From positions 186,001-250,000 of the forward strand of contig JAMYHL010000070.1 of NCBI GenBank assembly GCA_025531455.1: a stretch of DNA of 64,000 bases, written 5' to 3'. Position numbers and translations under genes: made by a program. Position 1 is the first letter of the stretch, and each line of letters opens with the position of its first letter. Under the pieces are notes generated by a model. The model worked only from the letters and a program-made list of their open reading frames with translations. It searched no databases and had not been told where the DNA came from. Positions 58,504 through 64,000 of the stretch are shown one piece after another. This DNA is from Apiotrichum sp. Y4204. Its lineage: Eukaryota; Basidiomycota; Tremellomycetes; Trichosporonales; Trichosporonaceae.

Positions 58504-60854
58504 TTAGAGCTTGGCGGCGTTGTCGGCGCCGTCCATCATGGCGCGCATGTCGGTGGCGGCCTTGCGGAGCTCGGCGGCCATCTTCTTGGCGTCACCGTTC
58601 ATGGTGGTGATGCCCCAGCAGAGCTTGTCGTCGTGGATGGCGTACGACATGCCGTAGCCGTCGGCGACGACCTCGCCGTAGCCCCAGCCGTCGAGGAACT
58701 TGGAGCCGAGGTTGGAAGTCGACATGAGCCAGTGCGACGACTTGGCAAAGATGGGGTCCTTGAAGAAGGCGGGAACCTCCTCGCCCTCCTTGACGAGCAT
58801 CTTGAGGCCGAAGAGGTGGCGGTCGACACCCTGGGCGTCGGCGGCCCAAGCAGAGTACTGGCCGTGGCGGGCGGCAGCGGCGCGGAGGCGCTTGGCACGC
58901 TCGGCGTCCGACATCTTGGGGTCCTCCATAGCCTCGACGAACGCCCGCGACTCGTTCGAGACGGTGCGGATGACCTCGGTACGACCGTGGAGGAACTTGC
59001 GGGTCTGGCACGACTCGTAAGTGGTACCCAGGTGGCCCTTGAGGCGGTAGTAGGCAAGCTGCTTGACCATCTGCGACCAGGCGTCGGGGGAGACCTTGAA
59101 CTTCTTGACGGTCGACTTGCCGTAGTCGGAGAAGGTGACCATCTCGAGGTCCTGCTTGCCCATGTCGGCGGCGAAGCCCTCACGCGACTTGTTGATAATG
59201 TCCTTCATCTTCTCGTCCATGTCGAACTTGACCTCGGTGGCGGAGAGCTGGCCCTTGGCCTGCTCCGAAGCCGGGAGGTCAAGCGGAATGACGCCCTTGT
59301 CGAGCGACGCGAGGATGAACTCGTTGAGACGAAGAGTCGGGGTGCCGTCGAGCATCGAGTCTGGATGTTAGTGTATGCCCAAAGCGTGCTGCTTCTACTC
59401 ACGCTCGCCGTTGAAGCCCGACTCGCCGGCCTCGTCGACAATGAGCTGGTGCTTGTCGAACCAGCGGTTGCGGCCCTTGCCGACAGCAGAGGGGTCGAGG
59501 CCACCGGCCCAGTAGGACCAGGCACGCTCAGTGTCGTTCTTGGGGATGGCCGACTTGTCGTCAAGGCAGACGAGGAGGATGGCCGAGTCGATCGCCTTGA
59601 TGGCCTCCTTGTTGTTCGCCGAGATGGAGAGGAGGTGGTCGCGGGCGTCGGTCCAGACGTCACGGTTGTCGGCGCAAAGAACACCGAGGCCCGAGCCGGC
59701 GTGGGTGTCGCCCTCCTTCTTGATCTGCTCGAGGGCAGCAGCAATCTCCGAGGCGGAGCGGCCGCCGACCTCAAGCTTGAAGTAGCGGTCGTTGCGGAGG
59801 ACAACAATGTGGTTCAGCTCCTTGGGGTAGGCGGTGGGGACGTCGGCGGGCTTGGTGGGCGTGCGCACAGCGTTGAAGAGGTACTTGTACGAGGCCATGC
59901 AGAGGGGGCCGGCCTTGCCCTTCTCGGGCTCGAGCTTCTCACTGATGTCAGCGATGCTGGTGCATGGAGAGGGATATTCCGCGAATGAGGAGGGACAGAT
60001 GCGTAAGGGTGAAAGTGTCATCCGGCGCACAGACCGAGCAGCGTGGGCCATACAGCCGGACAGCGCATGCCGCGTCGTCCGGCGCCTTCTGCTCCTGCAG
60101 TGATCCGTTCCGGCCGGCCGGCGATGACACGCTCGCATTACCGATTCCCAAAACAATCTAGTGCACAGAAGCATTGCGCGCATGGCCGCATGGCGCGTAT
60201 GGCACACGGCTACGAGCAGACCGTTCCAGCTCGCACTAAGGAAGAAAAAAACAGCAAGCCAGAATTCGATGGGGATATCGCGCAACTGCGCTTCGGCTGG
60301 AGCCGGTGACGCCGAAACATTCAGTGACAACCCGCAAAAAAAGTCCAGGACCCCAGTGAAACTCCACATTCTGCCCATCCAAGTCCACGTCCATTTCGTC
60401 CCGGAAATGTATGTACTCACGAGTCGACGAGCTTCTTGAACTCGACAATGGCGCGGACGAGCTGGGCGGCACGCTCGGACTGCGAGGCGCCCTTGCCGAG
60501 GCCCTTCTTGTGGATGTAGAAGTAGTTGACCTCGGGAACGATACGGCCTCGGTAGCCCATGTAGGCAATGTCGTTCCACCACTCGGAGAGCCACGAGGGC
60601 CTCTCGGCGGCGCGGTCCTCGAGACGCTTCTGGAGGGTCTGGCCCTGCTCGGACTGGGCAAACTCGCGGACGAGGCGGGCCGAGTCGGCGTACTCCTCGC
60701 GCGACTGAAGGGGAAGGATGGACTCGAGGTACTTTGCGAGGGTGGAGGAGAGGCGGGGGACGGGGAGGTGGGGGATAGAGTCTTGCGAGGCGTAGAGCGG
60801 CTTGTCAGACTTGGCCTGGGCCGAAGCCGAGATGCGGCGGGCAGCGGGGGCCAT
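58504..60854 (-). CDS. CAT2: Carnitine O-acetyltransferase
   Basis: Three exons (60421-60854, 59403-59956, 58504-59360) encode 614 residues. The enzyme moves acetyl groups between CoA and carnitine for transport between peroxisome, cytosol and mitochondrion. Motifs: LPVPRLSSTLAKYLESILPL (family start), WLSEWWNDIAYMGYRGRIVP, GPLCMASYKYLFNAVRTP, and the catalytic histidine in GEHSMLDGTPT, whose CAC codon is split by the second intron (C/AC). Further on are FKVSPDAWSQMVKQLAYYRL, CQTRKFLHGRTEVIRTVS and FLDGWGYGEVVADGYGMSYA. It ends AKL, a PTS1-type peroxisomal signal. The first intron is 464 bases, about ten times the local norm. Start at the ATG 60852-60854 (MAPAARRISASAQ); see findings for a possible non-ATG extension and a start inside the intron. 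Confidence 0.95.
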
Positions 60855-63276
60855 GGTGATCTGTGTGTGAGTGGTGTGGAGAAATCGAGAAAGTGAAGAT
60901 GGAAGATGTATCGGGCGCGCGATCACGGCAGATGGGTTTTATCTTTCTGGGTGATCGGCGGAGTGTGGCAGGTTGGAGATTGGAGAGTTGGAGCAGACGG
61001 AGAAACGTACACGAGTAGCAGTAGCGCCGAGGCGGGAGGTGATGCGGGCCGAGCTGAGCATGGAGAGGGGGAGAGTTGGGGGCGCCGGGCGGAGCTACGT
61101 CGGCGGTTGGATCTTTATGGAAAACGCAAGAGGCAGCGAGACCAGGGAGGGTGGAAGCGGATTTATGGTTGGGGGAGGGGAGGAGGATGAGAGTGTGGAG
61201 AGCGAGTGCGGGGCAAGTCACGTATAAGGAGAGGAGTATGACTGCTCTCAAAGGCTCATACAGTGGGTGGATCTAAGGCGGGCAGCGCGGACCAGTGGTG
61301 GGCGAGAGGGAGAGGGAGAGCGAGAGCCACTGTGGTGGAGGCCAGAGCGGAGAGTGGAGGTCAAAGTGCGGCACGGCACAGGGACAGTAGGGACGCCGAG
61401 CGAGATGATTTGCCGAGGCGCCTGTCGCCGAGAACTCTTGAGTACCAAATGAATGAATCACCTGTCTGCTTGTTCTTCAGCGCTTCAGCTGGACCAGGAG
61501 ACAAAAGCCACAAGGCTCCGCGGCCCCGCAATGTGATCGATCTGGAGACGGGTAATTCTTGGGGCGGGGCTCTGGATGCCGCCTGTCGAGAGCTGCAGGC
61601 GCGGCTCTTGGCTGTTGTTGTTGCTGGACGACCAGATACAGCGGGGTAGCAGGGTTTGGCCTTTGGAAATATAGGCGAGGTGGAGGTATACGGGGCCACG
61701 GGGCGACGGAGGCACGGAGACACTGAGAGGAGGTCGAGATCACAAGATCACAGCTCACAAGGCAGAGGGTGCACGCGGTACGATGCCGGCGGTGGGCTAG
61801 CGTTCTTTGGAAATGGGTGGCAACGGGTGCGTGTGCGGGCAAGTGTAATCTCCGGTAGACATCTATCGGGCTATATACTCGGTCCGCGTGGGCATGGCTC
61901 ATACATTGCATTCCTCGTCGTATATCCGCCTGCTCACCGTACATCAAGCGGTCAGCACTACCGACACCGATGAGCGCGATGCTGACGACGACCTGCGACC
62001 TGCAACTGCAATCCTGCCATGTCTGCGAGGTGCATACCCGAGACCCCGCCCGGCTAAAACGCCAAACTCTATCCGGCGGCACAGGTGTCGCTCGGAATCG
62101 TCGGCCGACTGGGAATCGGGACGAGGCGTTAAGCCGGCGATAACGGCCGCTTCGCGCTGCCAGCCAAGAATAATGATGGTTGATTGATGCAAGATGCCTG
62201 TGGTCTCGTCTTTGTTCACCCCTGTGGACAAGCACGTTGGAGCACCTCTACGGTCGCGAACCCCGTGTTGCCCCGCGCATGCTGATCTGCCGCCGTGGTA
62301 TGGTGTCGCACGATGGCCTACGGGGCATGCCACGGGGAGACCACAACACGGCAATGAACGACGCACTCCATCAAGGTGTGGGTACGTCGAAGCACACAGT
62401 GCCCAATGCTAGACATCCCAAAGAACAGGACTAGCACGTGCCCACATCGGCTGATCGGCATCTGCGCATCTGGGACCGACGTGCTGCAAGTTGGGGCTCC
62501 ATGACGATATGACGAGGTATTGTTGACCGCTACCATCTGCCCTGCCCATCTTGAGATCCAACAAGTGGGCATATGGCTTAATACATCCGGAGCCAGCTGA
62601 TATCCAGCCTCGGTTCTCCAAGTCAGTTGCGCCACCTGTCGACAACCAGAGGGTCACCAGATCACAGGGGTCACAGGTTCATAAAGCCCACCGTCCGAAG
62701 TTAGACGATTCCAGGCTATACATGGCCGCCATCGCTCCATCGGCCATCGAACGACAGCGTGTGATGATCGCTCGGGGACGCTGAGCGTTCTTGATCGACG
62801 TAAGCTTCCTGCAGATCACTTCGAGCTTGATGCTGGTTTTAGGGGATGGCGCAGATCACGGCTCAGCGTCCATCGCGTCGTCATGATCTGCAGGGCATGC
62901 AGGGGAACCCAGCGGCCAACGCGGAGAGGATCAATGACCAGCGGAGGTTGAGCTGTGGAATGGCGGAGATGCTGGAGATTGTGGAGAAACATCGGATAAA
63001 AACCCCTGAGCCCTGAGAAAGCATGTCCTCGAGTCCTAGAATCCTCAAGTCCTGGGGGACCCATGCCAATAAAGGGAGGAACATATAAACTTTGAGCCTC
63101 TCCCGTTCGCGTCCTTCGTTTCTCCCAGACGCGTCGTTTGCCACCTCTGGACAACACGAAAACAAAAAAACCCAACACTTCCTCCATTCCACCAACTAAC
63201 ATACTCACACATCAACGCCCGCCTCCCAACTCCCCCCACGGCCCATACCCAAGCGCCCACCATACCGCCAAAACCC
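60855..63276. other. 2.4 kb spacer without recognised genes
   Basis: Divergent region between carnitine acetyltransferase and centrin. It contains purine-rich tracts (GGGAGAGGGAGAG at about 61306-61322) and an Arg/Pro-rich minus open frame (61477-62235) judged spurious. The last 100 bases are an A/C-rich leader before the centrin ATG. Confidence 0.45.
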
Positions 63277-64000
63277 ATGTCCGGCTTCCCCCGCGCACGC
63301 CGCGCGCCGACCGCCCCCGCCCGTCCAGCACTCACGGACGAGCAGCGCGGCGAGGTCCGCGAGGCGTTCGAGCTCTTCGATACCGACAAGGACGGGTTTA
63401 TTGATTACCACGAGCTGCGGATCGCGCTTCGCGCGCTCGGGTTTGTCCTCCGCAAACCCGAGGTGCTCAAGCTGCTGCGTGATCATGATCGCGGGGATGG
63501 GCTGATGAGCCTCGCGGACTTTGAGAAGATTAGTGAGTGGGGAAGGTGGTGTGTCGCGGTGGTGCTGTGTGTTTGTGTGGGGGATGTTCCCCGTTGTGAA
63601 CTAGCCCTACGACGATACGTGCACACGCAACGCAAAACGCACCCATTACCTCTAATGACCCACTAACAAACAGTGACGGAGAAGATCCTTTCGCGCGATC
63701 CGATGGACGAGCTGCGCCGCGCGTTCGCGCTCTTTGACGACGACCACACCGGAAAAATTAGTCTTAAGAACCTTCGCCGGGTGGCCAAAGAGCTTGGCGA
63801 GCATCTCGGCGACGAGGAGCTGTGAGTGAGGCAGGGCGAGTGGTGCTGTGATTACCAGCTGCCTGTTGATGATCGATCAGCTGGCGTTTTCGCGCCCACT
63901 TACTGCCAAGCTACGTACTCTTTGCCGGAGCTGACTTTTCAGACAGGCGATGATCGACGAGTTTGACATGGACGGCGACGGCGAGATCAGCCAGGAGGAG
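63277..64000 (+). CDS. Centrin / Cdc31-like EF-hand protein (3' end beyond window)
   Basis: Exons 63277-63532, 63674-63821 and 63953 onward. Centrins work at microtubule-organising centres (spindle pole body in fungi) and in nuclear export and repair complexes. After a basic start ([20 protein letters not shown]) come [20 protein letters not shown] and [22 protein letters not shown]-hand 1 with loop [14 protein letters not shown]-hand 2 ([14 protein letters not shown]) has a shifted, probably non-binding loop. [20 protein letters not shown] gives EF-hand 3, and [15 protein letters not shown] is EF-hand 4, cut by the window edge. The [20 protein letters not shown] segment is the centrin-specific hallmark that separates it from calmodulin. 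Confidence 0.93.

Noticed and set aside
58204..59988. 594-codon plus open frame opposite carnitine acetyltransferase
   Set aside because: A Val/Leu/Glu/Gly-rich shadow of the minus-strand gene, whose catalytic motifs and splice sites are unambiguous.
61477..62235. 252-codon minus open frame between carnitine acetyltransferase and centrin
   Set aside because: Arg/His/Pro-rich, no domain, no splice signals that improve it, and it overlaps several equally long frames.

Overview
The window is nuclear DNA from a basidiomycete yeast, most likely a tremellomycete and perhaps a Trichosporonales relative of Cryptococcus. This is judged from GC-rich coding sequence, intron-dense genes with mostly 35-60 base introns (GTGAGT/GTACGT donors, short YAG acceptors), intron-bearing tRNA genes, and the character of the proteins (a Pob3-type FACT subunit without HMG box, MSH5, a WHI3-like RNA-binding protein). 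The species assignment is inference; no database was searched.

Layout. 1-2.9 kb has no convincing gene. 2.9-12.5 kb carries four plus-strand genes: a membrane-anchored glutaredoxin-like protein, POB3, an LDB19/ART-type arrestin and a TPMT-family thiol methyltransferase, with one tRNA-Leu on the minus strand. 12.6-22.2 kb is a minus-strand block: the meiotic MutS homologue MSH5, poly(A) polymerase and a branched-chain aminotransferase. A 4.1 kb spacer then precedes a WHI3-like RRM gene (26.3-29.1 kb). 30.0-40.8 kb is a compact housekeeping cluster rich in mitochondrial and ribosome-assembly genes: mS37, RRS1, COX7A, a CorA-type Mg2+ transporter, tRNA-Asn, NOP53 and mS29. RRS1/COX7A and NOP53/mS29 are divergent pairs, and both spacers contain the same 10-base motif. 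40.8-44.6 kb has no recognisable gene. Malate synthase lies at 44.7-46.6 kb.

46.6-54.5 kb is an accessory-looking segment. It holds a degenerate repeat, a coiled-coil ORF broken by one stop codon, an 85-base tandem duplication beside a perfect hairpin, a second tRNA-Asn, a divergent Derlin/Nudix pair, and an array of about 23 copies of a 34-base unit built from alternating inverted CTTCGCC/GGCGAAG motifs. 54.5-60.9 kb carries a secreted GH5 glucanase (minus), a GNAT acetyltransferase (plus) and carnitine acetyltransferase (minus). 60.9-63.3 kb has no gene. The window ends inside a centrin gene.

Functional links. Malate synthase and carnitine acetyltransferase both belong to acetyl-unit metabolism across peroxisome and mitochondrion, and each shows sequence hints of more than one targeting form. 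mS37, mS29, COX7A, RRS1 and NOP53 point to co-regulated growth and ribosome functions. Exon boundaries were worked out by hand from reading frame, splice consensus and family similarity. Those checked base by base are listed in the entries; for MSH5, PAP1 and BAT only the outer limits and selected junctions were checked.
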